Counted from the stretch's first letter, positions 44,657-56,630 are shown. The stretch: 64,000 nucleotides of DNA from Cladobotryum mycophilum (GCA_036429605.1 CM071591.1:2046001-2110000), one strand, 5' to 3'. Program-made: numbers and translations. The notes: generated from the sequence alone by a model not told the origin.

Positions 44657-46418
44657 TCATTTCTCGTCGTCCTTTTCGGTCTTGGGTGGGGGTGGTGGTG
44701 TGTACCGCGAGCCGTTGGATACCATCGAAGGGTAAACGTCCTCCACCTCGCTCTCGTACGCAGGAGGGACCTCGTCGTCGATAAACCCCGCTGGCTTCAG
44801 CCTAGACATCCTTCCCTCCTCGACCGCGATCAAATCATCAACCATATCGACAGCGCCCCTAAACCCCGCAATCTCCTCTTCCATTGTTGAAGAAGACATG
44901 AACGACTCCTGCTCCTTCTCCTCCTTCTCGGCGGTGTTCTTCCGGAACATGCCTCGGATAAAGGACCGGACGGCTTCGCGGCGGGCTTTGTGCCGGGCAC
45001 GACGTTCGGCCCAGGTGCGACAGCGTTGGCCGATGCGGCTTCCTATGGATAGATTTCGTCGTTCGACGCGGCGGCGGGCGCAGCGAAGGATGCCGTAGAA
45101 GATGAAGCCAAAAGTAATGGCAGTCTGGGCGACGAGCATAAGGAGAGGGAAGTTGAAGTAATACTTGTAGAATATGTCAGTCATAAAATTCATCATCATC
45201 ATCATCAAGCACAAGGCCTAGACATACCGTTTCAGGGAAAAGATCTTCCATGGAGTAATCCTCCTCCACAGCTTGGTAATCCCCCTCGATGATAATCTCT
45301 CCTTCTTCTTCACCGGGCCAATCAGCCTCAATAGCCTCATTGTCAGGGCATCCAAAGAAAGTCTTCCACCCTTGGCTCAGCGAATCGCAGAAATGCTCAT
45401 GCGCATGCTGGACCTTGGAGGTCATCTTGGTGAAAATGCACCGGGGCGAATCGCATTCCGTCTCGTAGTCCGAAAGCGAGCAGAGGGCGGAGCTGCACTT
45501 TGCCGAGTTGATCACGGGTCCGATCTTGCTGATGAATTCCCACTGCTTGCTGCCCATGAGCTCCTCGAGATGGTCGATTTGTTTTCGGATAGCCTTCATC
45601 TCCAGGATATCCGCCCTCAATTCGTCGCTGAGATCGGGCAGTTCGTTCGAGGACAGAAGCTCGTTGAGCAATAATATCTCGTCGGCGTTCTTCTTGTCGT
45701 GTTCGATCTGGTCGGGCAGCCAAATCAGATAGTTCTCCCCCGAGACCTGGACGACGCGGGGATGTGTTGTCTGTTTGAAGCTAACGGAGAGCTTGGTCTC
45801 CCCCAACACGGGCTGATCGTTCATGGACATGACGTTCATCACCAAGTCCTGGTCCCAGGATACATCGTCGTTCTCCCTGCAGTTAAAGGTCCAGTTCGCC
45901 GTCACAATGGATCCATCGGTAGAGGCAAAGGTCCCCTGCCCGGCTCCTGTGTCATCCTGAGATAGCAGATAGCCCTCGACTCTTACTTTGGCGGGATCAC
46001 AAGCCTCCCCGACTTGTCCGATTTCGATGTGCAAAAACTATATAGTCGTATAGATCAGTCAACATGTTCCAAGTTTAAGAGGGCTCGCAAGGTGGTATAA
46101 TCAATTACCAAAGAGTCAGCGTCGGCCTCATTAGTCCAAACTTCAACACCAACGGCAAGAGGATTCTCGTCTGGTGCAACTGATAATAAACAATGTCAGC
46201 AAATCTCACCACCACCACCACCACACAAGAATAGTCAGTGCGTTCCCGGCATTCAATCTTGTGGTATTACAAGCACATGACATGTTAGGGACCAGGGACT
46301 TGGGCGAATAATACATACTCTGGATGGAATAATCCGAAGACTCCTCAGGCACTGCCGACAATGCCAAGACAGCCGTTGGCGCCAAGACGAGCGCGGCGAC
46401 CTGGCTGAAGCCACGCAT
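44657..46418 (-). CDS. Uncharacterised type I membrane protein with Cys-rich lumenal domain
   Basis: Exons: 46418-46319, 46179-46109, 46037-45228 and 45163-44657; introns 139, 71 and 64 nt, GT-AG; 495 residues. The N-terminus MRGFSQVAALVLAPTAVLAL is a signal peptide. A lumenal or extracellular domain of about 350 residues follows: WTNEADADSLFLHIEIGQVG, EACDPAKVRVEGYLLS, a helical acidic stretch, and a Cys-rich part with CSSALCSLSDYETECDSPRC and HEHFCDSL...FFGCPD. After an acidic juxtamembrane region comes one helix (FNFPLLMLVAQTAITFGFIF), then a basic stop-transfer (RCARRRVERR) and a cytosolic tail with PPAY and PPPPP motifs, possible WW or SH3 ligands. I do not recognise the family. Cys pairs suggest disulfides in the secretory pathway. 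The last intron falls just before the membrane helix, separating it from the lumenal part. Confidence 0.75.
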
Positions 46419-48199
46419 CGTGAGAGCTTAGGCAACTGCCCGTAGAATCCAAATACGTTATAATTCGAACTTCTCAAGTCCTGAGGCACAAAAAGGAGAC
46501 AAAAATGACCGAGTAATCCTAAACAAAGGCGAACACGACAGTGCTGTAGGACACACACACACACACACACAGAGAAAGAAAGGGAAACAAAAAAAAAACA
46601 GGCAGATATGAAAACCAGTATGTAAGTGAGGCCAAGACAAAAAAAGAACGCGTGTCTGGCTTGCGTCAGAGGGGGACAGTAGAGAAGAGGGACGAATGAA
46701 CGAGTGCAGAGGGGATTTTTTAAAAAAAAACGGCAGCCTACGAGAACTTGGATGGGTAACACAGGATGAATTTGAACCGGAAATTCCTAAACAGTAAAAG
46801 GATTCGCAGCAGACGATACCCTCCCTATCCTCCTTCAGCAAGTCCTTCCTCCCTCCCTCCCTTTGCTTTGGGTCTCCTCTCTATTGAGGCGCAGCGAGCA
46901 GACTAAGCCAGAGTGAGGGCGACGGTACTTCGTATAAGGTAGACACTCCCCCTCCGTACTTCTCGCTATAGGACGTTTCTCTCATTCTGCGATGCAACCC
47001 ACTAACTGTGATATCAAACAGGAGGGACGATGCTAAAGGTTTTTTCTTCTTCTGCCTTGTGGTTCCCAGCAAAGAGCACTGGGCTTTTCTCACTCGTGGC
47101 CGTTTATCTCTTGGATCGAATCACAAGGCTCCAGCCCCGTGAGTGAGTCAAGAAGGGGGTCATGACGGCTGGTGAGACATACAACGCGACTTGTACATGT
47201 CCACAGCATTTGTACAAGTAGATGCAAGTAGAAAACACATCAAGTGAGTCAAACTTGTTGGCTCTTGATTAGGTACTTGTAGGTCAGGGTCAAATGTGGA
47301 TTTACGGCGTCTTCCTTTTCCATCCAACATCCGCCCGTCATGAGCATCCCCAAAACAACAACAGAGACCTCATCAGGGAAAAAAGAGAGACATCTCCTCG
47401 GAGGGAGGGGGAAGAGGGATCGAGACAAGCAAAGAGTAAATCGATAGCCCCCAATCGCGAAAAGGCCCCACCATAAACCAATCAGCATGGCCGTGCTGAC
47501 GAGTCAAAACGCGTGTCAGTCTCAAAAGGTCTGGACTCTTTTTCCCTGCGCCGCCTCTTAGACAAAAAAGGCCCAGCCCGGGATGCTTGTTTTCCAGAGG
47601 TGGCCAATCGTGCTTGTTGGTTCGAGACCCATTGGGAGGAGAGGACATTGCCCTGTAGTACACACTTGTAGATCGAACCCTTGCTGTGTCACGCCTTGCG
47701 ATATCCGAATTTGGGTAATTATGATTACTCTGTGCGTGCAAGCGTAGGGCCACTGACGATGAAATCCCGGGCCTCGAACCAAGCTTAAATCTTTTGACGG
47801 TAAACCGGATCTGTTCCGGGGGGCGACTTTGCGCAAGTCATTTGTATGATTCAAGCTTCTTGAAGATCAGCAGTATTGTATGTAGTACAAGTACTACTCT
47901 GTACAAGCATTTGCAATGGCATGTCATAAAAGGAGTTTAGCTTCCACTTGGAAGTCGGCTGTCGCATCAACCAACAAACTTTCCCCCTATTGTACTGACA
48001 ATGTTTGCATTCCCGTCGTCTTCTATCATGGCCGAGACCACAGTCTTTTTTTTAAAAATAAAAATAAAAATAAAAAAAAATCGAAATAGGACGCATGTGA
48101 ATCCAAATACCGGCCGTACAGTCATCTCATGATATCATTGAAGCCCAATATGTGTGGTGTAGTACAAGTATTATTATCAGAGCGGGCGCGCGTCTTGAT
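46419..48199. other. Intergenic region
   Basis: 1.8 kb without a supported gene. It contains a CA tract (46551-46571) in the promoter of the type I membrane protein, T-rich and A-rich tracts, and an AAAAAT tandem array (48053-48078) just beyond the PNPOx-like gene. Confidence 0.6.
46551..46571. repeat. (CA)n microsatellite
   Basis: Perfect ACACAC repeat of about 21 nt, 135-150 nt upstream of the membrane protein ATG. Confidence 0.93.
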
Positions 48200-49120
48200 T
48201 CATGGCCACAACTCCGTGGTTGTCCAAGAACCCGACTCATTCAGCGTGTAATTCCACCTCTGTCCCTGCTCAGGGTTCGACAAGTCCAACCTATCAACCT
48301 CCTCAGGCACAATTACCACGACCCGAAAGTTTGTTCGCGCTACTTCGTCATTAACGTCTTCGACTCTCTGTCCTAGTGCCAAGCCTGGTTCCGGCTTTTC
48401 GGTTAAGGGTCTTCCTGGCAGCGGGTTCCGAAATGATCCCCTCATCAGGGGGCTCAGGTTACCAAAATGCGCTGTCAACTCCCGGCTCCAACTCCATGAG
48501 GATGGCGATGACTCCGGGGAGTTGCCCGTCTCCCACATACGGGCTCGTAGGGCAGCTCTCACGGTGGCAGCGGCCTCAGAATCGATATCCGGACCAATCA
48601 CATGGACACGGCCCCTGAAGCGCCATTGTGTCTGATTCTTTGACGCCCAAAAGACGGCCTCGACAGGACCTCCGATGGCAGACTGGCTGAGTGCGGAGTT
48701 TGACGACGACGACGACGACGACGATGATGACGAGCTAATGGCTTCAAGGAGCTGGGGGATCTTCTCCATGCGGGCATCAGTAGTGATTGTAGGCATGTCG
48801 CTGGTAAACACATCCGGGTTCCGGTCTGCAGGGTTCTTTGGGTTGACGGGGAGGGCAGCCCACATGCCTCGGAAAATGACAGTCCGAGCCCTAGGGACAA
48901 AGTGCTTGGTAGCGGCCCCTTTTAGAGATGATTCCAAGGCATGTACGGTACTGAGGGTGAAACTCGGAGATTCCATGTCCTGAATATGGGATAAGAATGT
49001 GGAGCGCCAAGGCGCAGCCGACGATACCGAGCCAGACATGGAGCCTGCTGCCGCTGTATGATGGAGATGATCAAGAAGCTGTCTCGTGCGTTGGACAGGG
49101 GTAGTGCTTGAGACTCCCAT
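48200..49120 (-). CDS. PNPOx-like FMN-binding protein (Alr4036 family)
   Basis: Single-exon 306-residue protein starting MGVSSTTPVQRTRQLLDHLH. Core features of the Alr4036-type pyridoxamine 5'-phosphate oxidase-like split barrel are visible: APWRSTFLSHI, TVIFRGMWAALPVNPKNPAD, then RNPDVFTSDMPTITTDARME, then EAVFWASKNQTQWRFRGRVH. The C-terminal region is VVVIVPEEVDRLDL with RWNYTLNESGSW. Such proteins bind FMN and are often called oxidases, but the true reaction is usually unknown. A poly-Ser stretch coded by a GAC/GAT repeat (plus-strand sense 48697-48728) interrupts the fold between strands, probably as a loop. The frame is intact. Confidence 0.8.
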   Translation of the reverse strand: MGVSSTTPVQRTRQLLDHLHHTAAAGSMSGSVSSAAPWRSTFLSHIQDMESPSFTLSTVHALESSLKGAATKHFVPRARTVIFRGMWAALPVNPKNPADRNPDVFTSDMPTITTDARMEKIPQLLEAISSSSSSSSSSSSNSALSQSAIGGPVEAVFWASKNQTQWRFRGRVHVIGPDIDSEAAATVRAALRARMWETGNSPESSPSSWSWSRELTAHFGNLSPLMRGSFRNPLPGRPLTEKPEPGLALGQRVEDVNDEVARTNFRVVVIVPEEVDRLDLSNPEQGQRWNYTLNESGSWTTTELWP

Positions 49121-50271
49121 GGGAGGCTAAATTCAGGGTGATGGGAAATGCAGTTTTGGAGGATTATGTTTGGTTTGGTTTGTGTGCTTTGAGGGATTCG
49201 AGTGAGAAAGCAGTTTTGCCGTACTCCATATGGTAGGATAATAATTACTCCCCCCCCCTCCCCCCCCCCTCTCCCCCTCTCCCCTCAGCGTACAGTCCGT
49301 ACTATGCTGTATAAGGAACGTTAACTGTTGATGATTCATGGATCCATGATAGTATTCGGGTCAGGGGTCTGCATTTGTGCAAATTATGTCGGCAATATGT
49401 TTTCCAAGCTGATGAGAATTCCGATTCATCAGTTCGGTCCCCATCTTACTTGTAGTATTAACCCAAATTTTTCCTCCATCTGACTTTTGATCGGTGCCAA
49501 GGATTTGATTGATGCCAGGTAATCAGCGATGCCGTTCCGCATTGCTGGGTTTCCTGCTGGGATCCGTGGTTGGGGACGGCGCTGAGTGTAAGTTCCGGTT
49601 ACCCTATAGGGCGTTAGTGAGAGTCGTCCCCAAGGAATTGGATGATTGATTGGCCTCTATATTTTTGGGGGAGTTTCTTAGCGCACAACGGTTAAAGTAT
49701 AAGACTGTTTTGGATTTTGTCGGTGTGATTGAATTTGATGAGTGCTTGCAATGTGTGATGGATTGTTATTATGTTTTTTTTTGTTTTTGTTTTTTTTTCA
49801 GAGTCCAGCTGATTAAATAGTTCTCGATGCCTCCTCCTTCATGTATTGAATTCAATGATGGGTATTGGTACTCCGGGCAGGTACTCATGCTGTAAGAGTG
49901 CAATGGTTCTAGCTCATACCTGCCGATATGGCACCGAGCTAGTTGACCGCTGAGTCCTGAGCTTCCGTCCAATCAATGCTTGCATTTCAGAATGCAGGTA
50001 CATGCTGCCTTGTCGCAATACCTGCCTTGGGAAACCAAAAAAAAATTCATTCATTCAAGCATTTCTCAATAAGGGAATCATTAATTTTTATTAATCCCAG
50101 CCTTACAAACTAAGAAAAACCCATCTATACCCTTACGGCAACGTCAATTATTATTTTTTCTCTTTCTCCTTCTTATTTCCATTTGGAGAATCCATAATGC
50201 CATCATAACGTCAACGGTACCAACTTGTGGCTGCCGAAAAGAACCAACCTTTTGAGACCAACCATTGCCAG

Positions 50272-50376
50272 TACTACTACTACCGCCACTACAACAAACC
50301 ACAACACAACAACCACAATTACCACTACTACCACTACCACTGCCACTACCACCAGCAACACCACCACCACCACCAG
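50272..50376. repeat. Imperfect trinucleotide array (ACC/ACT/ACA)
   Basis: About 105 nt built mainly of ACN triplets, ending in a perfect CCA run. It would read as poly-Thr or poly-Val in some frames, which explains the open frames on both strands. Confidence 0.9.
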
Positions 50377-51047
50377 GTACGGTACGGTACCTACCAATAG
50401 TACTAGGAAGTGCTAAGAACAGTTCAGTTCTGTTGTGTCTTCGCCCCCCTCCTCTCTCACTCTCCCCCCAAGCTTCGCTTTCCCTCTCTCTCTCCCTTTT
50501 TCAAGCCTAGCGTCTTGCGGCTGATCAAAAAAGAGAGTGAGTGCCCGGAAGTCAAATTCCAACAGGGCCCTGTTTTCCAAAGGCTCATGCTGCCTCCCAA
50601 AAGGCTGCTGCAAAAGCTCTGCAAACTTGCAAGTGGTTCTTATTCCCATCCCCCTTCAAACAAGTCCGTTCCCTTTCCACCCCCAAAATTCTAAAAATCC
50701 CACTTCCTTTCCCTCCTATTCCCGCACTTTTCTCGGTTCACCCGGCCGGGCGGTTTCTTATTTCCAGCGTGCAAAGGCCGTCTGACACGCGCGAGAAAAA
50801 ATAAGGAAAAAAGCCGTTGGTGTTTTTGCTGCACTGACCCGACACCCGCAAACAAGCTTTTTCCCCCTTCCCTTTCCTGTTTTACTGGGACGGACTGGTC
50901 ATTTTTTTTTTGGTTTTGGTTTTGGTTTTGGCTGCTGCCGTTGTCCTTATTCCAGGTTATTCCCGGGGGCACTACAGCGGCCGTGTGTTAAGGTGCTGTG
51001 CTGTGCTGCACTGCACCCTTTGCCGACCCGCTGGAGGAAGAAGCACT

Positions 51048-51088
51048 CATCCACCCATCCATCCATCCATCCATCCCTCCCTCCCTTC
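51048..51088. repeat. ATCC tetranucleotide repeat
   Basis: Tandem CATC/ATCC units followed by CCCT units, about 70 nt upstream of the second Zn(II)2Cys6 regulator. Confidence 0.9.
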
Positions 51089-51153
51089 TTATATGGGAAT
51101 AAAAACGAAAAAATAAAAGGGGCGCAGAAAACGGGGGTCATCCATCCTTTTAA

Positions 51154-53656
51154 ATGGATCTGTCACAGTTCCAGCACGGCGGCCAACCGACTCGCATGAG
51201 CGGCATGAGCGGCATTGGCGGCACCCCCTCATCGGCACTCACACCGAACTCGGTCGTCTCCAGCACTACCGTTGCTTCCCCGGGCTCCGCAACATCACGA
51301 CTGCTTCCTGCAACTGGTAGCGCCGGTAGCGGGAGCGTTGGTGGTGGGAGTGGAGGTGGAGGTCTTACTGTGAGAAGTGGAGGCTCTGGTGCCAACGGAG
51401 GCGGTCCCGACTTTCGCGTAATAGATTTTGATGACCATACCGATGACCAGACAGACAGCCATCCAGGTGATGACCGGCCCAAGAAGAAGCAGAAGCGAAA
51501 CAAGCCAACCTTGTCGTGTCACGAATGCGTTGAGAGAAAGACCAAGGTGCGTGCCATCTATATCCGCCATACGCGAGTATCCACCCATACATCCATCATT
51601 GCCATCTGCACATACGATGGAAGCTAGAAACCTTGATATCTGCAGCTTCCTAGCCCAGTGTTTCACATCATACAAAGGCCATTACCAGTTGAACGCGCCC
51701 ATGATTCAATATACCCCCCACCAACTTATTCAAAAAATTCTACAATCCTACCTTGGACTCTTACGTATGACCTAAATACTTACCTATGGTTTATAGTGTG
51801 ACAGAGGAAGACCGCATTGTCTTGCTTGCAAGTTTCCCCATGGCACTTGTATCATACCATATATCACTTACTGACTATCTGCAATAGGCATTAAAAGGCA
51901 AACAGAGTGTAGATATGCCCACGTTGCCAACTTACTTGAGTACGCTTATTTACCTTTTCAAGATCCAACAAGTAGTAGATGCTGACCATGTTGCACAGGG
52001 AAACCTCAAGGTCAGCAGCCAATGGTCGTCGTATGACCAAACCACCCAAAAAGCGGCCTGGTTCAAGTGAAAAGTTGACGGTGCCAAACATTGCAGACAG
52101 AAGTGCCGTTACCAATGAACAAACCTCGTCCCGAGGCGCCGTCGCTCTCTCCACTGGCTTAATGTCAAATGTGCCATACTCCGTGGCAACTGCTAGTAAT
52201 GTCTTTGGCATAGGTGCGGAACATCCATTTGCCAACTACTGGACCTGTGAGGGCGGACTTCCAGAGGTCATCTCTGTTCTCCCAGATAAAATCCAAGCCG
52301 ACATTTTGCTCACGCGGTATTTCGAGTGCGTTGATCCAGTGTATCCCATGATTCACCGACAGACGTTCTATGCCGATTATGAGCACTTCTGGCAGCTGAG
52401 TGTGCAGGACAAACAAGACGTCGACGCCGCATTCATTGCTCAAATCTTCGTCATGCTAGCCCTAGGCACTCAGTTTGTCACCTCCACAACATCCCAGGAG
52501 CGAAAACAGACGGCCGAATTTTATGCCTCGGCCAGTAATCAGGCTCTTCGCATGTTTTCATATCTGAGCACAGCATCCATCCGTTCCATCCAGGCCATGG
52601 TTCTCATGACATATTTCCTAATCAACGATAACCACGCTTCAGATGGTTGGGCCTTTGCCGGTATCTTGATACGACAAGCGTATGCCATGGGTTTGCATCG
52701 AGATCCCAATATTGGTAGGTTTTAAATACCTGCTTTTCTCTCTCTCTTTCTCTCTCTCTCTCGTTCCCCCAGCGGCTGACCTCCTTTGTCAGTGACACCA
52801 AATGCTAGCCCCTTTGAAAAGCAACAGAGACGGAAGGTTTGGCAAGCGGTTCTGCTTCAGGACACATTTCTGACGGTGCTCCTTTCGCTTCCACCCTCTG
52901 CCACACATACAGACGTATCCGTTGATGACTTGCTCGACCACGGTTCTTCCATTGCCAGTAGCGACCCAACAGATACCGCGTACATCCGAGGATCTTGGAC
53001 TTTGGCGAATCTGGTCCAGGAAACAATATGCTCGCCCCGCTCTCTAGATATGCCCATCTGCAGTACCGCAAGACATAAATCGAAGCTAGTAGCCGATTTC
53101 CGAGCTGTATATAGATCATTCCCAGACGTGTTTCGTTCATGGGATGCCGAAAGTCTGACAACAATGGCCCAGACAAATAAGAGAGTCGTACGCCAGACGC
53201 TCTTCCTAACCAGCAATTACTTTCATAACCTGATGCTTGTTCATGCATCCGAAAGCCCGGATGTACCGGTCAACGTGCGGGGAACCTTGGAGGCGGCCCA
53301 CGATGCCATTACGGCATTCTTTCTGATGTTCAGTCTGATGGAGCCCGAGGCTCGGGTTTGGTGGGTGTTTAATCACCGAGCTTTCCTCGAGGCGCTCTGC
53401 ATCGGCAACGTCCTTCGAGAGGCAGCCAAGGAGCCAGGTGGGAAGGAGATGATGATAAAGGACCCATTGTTCGTAAGGGCCAAGTCCGATATCAGTAAGT
53501 GGAAACATTCTCGAACGACATTTGAAATTCTGTCGAGGCGTGTTTTGGGTACTAATGACATGGGCAGCCCGGATGATACGAATCATGCAACAGATGGCCG
53601 AAGACTCCGAGGTTGCGAGGACAAGGGTGCAGGTGCTGGGCGAGTATTTGAGCTGA
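51154..53656 (+). CDS. Zn(II)2Cys6 transcription factor with fungal middle homology domain
   Basis: Six exons: 51154-51546, 51797-51827, 51888-51939, 51999-52714, 52793-53494 and 53568-53656. Introns are 250, 60, 59, 78 and 73 nt; all are GT-AG except the second, which is GC-AG (GCAAGT donor). The sum is 1,983 nt, giving 660 residues in frame. A Gly/Ser-rich N-terminus and a basic stretch (RPKKKQKRNK) precede the cluster CHECVERKTK, CDRGRPHCLAC, IKRQTEC (CX2CX6CX6CX2CX6C), which is spread over exons 1-3. The fungal-specific domain follows: ILLTRYFECVDPVYPMIHRQ, TFYADYEHFW, SDGWAFAGILIRQAYAMGLH, RDPNIVTPNASPFEKQQRRK. The last exon ends MIRIMQQMAEDSEVARTRVQ, then VLGEYLS. Predicted nuclear regulator; targets unknown. 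No biosynthetic neighbour suggests a pathway. Confidence 0.88.
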
Positions 53657-54415
53657 GATGGTAACGCAGCTCGGCTAGATAATACTGGTAATGCCTCTGC
53701 GTGTAGGTAATTTTGAGCCCTGCGGATGCCGCGAAACCTGTGAGCATGGTGTTGGAGGTATTTGTCGTTTTTTTTTTGTGTGTTTTTATTTCGAAGTTGG
53801 GCTATGGAGCCGGCGTTTGGTTCATGTGAGAATGTGTATCATGAGCCACTTGGGGAGTCATCCAGGCATGGGAAAATGAGGATCAAACATAGTGTGTATA
53901 TCCCTTGGGGAAGTGTTTTCTGATTCATGGTGCTGATGGAGGTGTTGGTGGGCTCGCCCACACCTCGGGCGGAACATTCTGAACCACATGGCAGGCCTGC
54001 CCCTTTCAAGCCAATCAAGACGAGACAGACAGGCCCTCGACCCATCCCATGATAGGACAGGGAGATCGGAGAGCATTCGAGTCAGATTTGTTCCCTGGAG
54101 TGTTCAGGGCGTCTGGTGAGATGAGGTCTGCACAGGAGAACCTGGAGAAGACATGAACCTGTTAGACAACCCTGCTCGCAAGCAAGCAAGCCAGCAAGCA
54201 AGCAAAAAAAGCTGAGTTGGCATTTGGGCATGAATGCGAGAGATTGTTGGCTCGCAGTTGAAGGGTAGCATTATTATGTCTTGTGCTTTGCCTTGATTGC
54301 TTCACCAACCCCCATGGAGCTCTCGGAGCCGCCAAGGACGGCCTGCATTAGGTAAAGGCCGAGAAAACAAGGCGGTTACGATTTGTGTGTATGAGATTCT
54401 GCAGCATAGCATACG

Positions 54416-54437
54416 TGATGTGATGTGATGTGATGCG
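54416..54437. repeat. GTGAT pentanucleotide repeat
   Basis: Four tandem copies of GTGAT, the last ending in a variant. Confidence 0.88.
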
Positions 54438-55948
54438 TGCCACGGCCAAGACAGATTGTGGCAAAAACAGAAACACACATAATAATAAAAAGGAACATGG
54501 ATCTCTCCGTTTCCTTTTCTTGTGTCCACATCATTGTGAATCCGTGGTTGGGAGGGGCTTGGCTCGACTTGACTTGATTTGACTTGACTGTCCGGATTGA
54601 ACTTCTGCATGTGGTTTGATCTGCCTTGCAGCTTATCTTGGCCCGAACAAGGCCCTTGGGGGTGGGCGGTGGTCCCGCGCATCTTTGTTTGGGGGGAGGG
54701 GGTTTTCTTGTTTTACCAAATGCCCTTGTTTGGCCAGCAGAAGCGTGAAGTTAAAAGGATGCTGCCGCCGTCGGAATGTGTGGATACAGTGCAACTTTGA
54801 TAAAACATGTCGCCCTCTTGATAGGAGTGTTTTTTTTTCTTCTTTCCCTTTATTCGGCGTATTTTCTGAATGGTTATTGTGGTGTGTGAATTCATCTTGG
54901 TTTTTTTTTTTGTTCTCGGTCATATTTGAATTAAACATGACGAGGAGGGTGCGGTGTGTGGTGGTGCGACATGTATTTTTCTTTCTCCTCTCTCGGATGC
55001 CAGTCAATAAAAAAAATTATAAAAAATAAAAATAAAAATAGTCGTCATTGTGTGTGTGGATGTTGTTTGTAGGTGAGAAGTGAATAAAGGGAACAAGGTC
55101 GGGACAGGGTAGGTTTCAAAGTTTGAATGGGGCGGATCCATGAATTGTCAATCGAAGTCGTACGATTCTGACTCGAAGCGTTCGTGTCAGAACTTTCGGG
55201 TATCGGGCCATGGCGCGGAGAAGAAAGCACGATGGATGGGGTAGAGGCAGGAAAAATGGGGTACGTACCTTTCTTTGCTGAAATAGCTTACTACTAGGTA
55301 GGTAGTACCTAAGGTGGTAGTAGTGACCCAAATTCCGCCGAATAAAGAACGAACGAGTCGGACCAAACACAAGGCAAGGGCAAAGCAAAGCAGGGCAGAG
55401 CAGAGTAAAGGTCGCTTTTTACTTTCTACAGAGGGAATGTAGCATCCGAATGAATGGGCATGCACGTTGATTGTCTATCTGGGGTAGATTCTCGGCGCAG
55501 AAGAAGAATATGGATCAGAAGGCAAGAGTGACATGTCGTAGGATTGCAGAGGCATAGGTACTAGGTACTAGGTACCTACATGTAGGAGTAGTCTTTGGTT
55601 AGTCCTGTAACGAGGTGGTGACGAATCATGCATGACGTACAGGTTAGGTATAGTCGTTTCACGGAGTAACACATCACTCGCTGGTTCGTAAAAAGGTACT
55701 GTAGGATCGCTGCGGCTGTCAAAAAGAAAAGAGTGAAAGCTTGTTATTAAGGACAAGGATGTTGTTGGTTGGTTTCATCACACTCATCCATCTTCTGAAG
55801 ATGAAGACGGCACGCTGAACAAAAGAACGCACAAAGTATTTCGCGTAGCATTTAGATAAAAGTAAGTATCTATAGGATATTAGAAATCTCCACAATCTTC
55901 GTCACAGTGGCTAGAGACCATGGATCCAATCTTTGATAGTCGTGATAC

Positions 55949-55972
55949 GTATGTATGTATGTATGTATGTAT
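55949..55972. repeat. GTAT tetranucleotide microsatellite
   Basis: Six tandem ATGT/GTAT units. Confidence 0.92.
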
Positions 55973-56009
55973 CACCCGGTGAAGGGAAATAAATGGGCAA
56001 GGGAGGAGG

Positions 56010-56039
56010 AGGAGAAGAAGAAGAAGAAGAAGAAGAAGG
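56010..56039. repeat. GAA/GGA trinucleotide microsatellite
   Basis: About ten AGA/AGG triplets in a purine-only stretch. Confidence 0.9.
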
Positions 56040-56597
56040 ACGGAAGATGTTGGTTTGGCGAGAATACTTTGACTTGTCGCATTGGGATTAGAAGTTCTAA
56101 TTTAAACTACGTTTCAATGCGGGTTGGATGCATATCGAATGGGTAGAACCAACAACAAGACAAACCAACAACAACAATAATTTGAATTATTTGAATAGGT
56201 CATGTATGGAACTGTAGACTGTAGTGGAGGACCTACAAGTACATACCTGTAGGAGAGCGCTGGGGACGGGAACGGGAACAAATCTCGCACAGTGACCAGC
56301 ACAGCAGCACGTGTTTTTTTAGAACATACCTAGTACCTAGTCACACACAACACACACTCCAATGAAACCCCCCACCACACCCTCAGCCTCCACTTCGAGC
56401 TTGGTCTTTGAATGTCTGAGTTGCACGAAATTCAAGGTCAACAGCACAACGGAGAGATTCTATTCGTCACAATGCGAACAGGCCAATCGCATGCCTCGAC
56501 GACGCCTTTTCAATCCTTTTTATATTGCCCAGAGAACGGAGAATGTCAACAAAACCGGAGATTTCCAAACTGGGTAGGCGTCCGCAATTAAGTGCTA

Positions 56598-56630
56598 CCA
56601 CCACCACCACCACCGCCGCCACCACCAACC
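56598..56630. repeat. CCA trinucleotide repeat
   Basis: Tandem ACC/CCA units with one GCCG interruption, followed downstream by A-rich tracts. Confidence 0.88.

Larger units (their letters stand above)
49121..51153. other. Intergenic region with simple repeats
   Basis: 2.0 kb between divergent genes without a supported gene. It has a C-rich tract (about 49250-49285), an imperfect ACC/ACT/ACA trinucleotide array, GGTACG repeats (50376-50391), a GGTTTT array (about 50908-50930) and ATCC repeats (51048-51088) just upstream of the regulator start. Confidence 0.6.

Noticed and set aside
47765..47840. GGTTCGAGGCC on the minus strand, resembling a tRNA T-loop
   Set aside because: No matching A box, anticodon stem or acceptor stem could be built around it.
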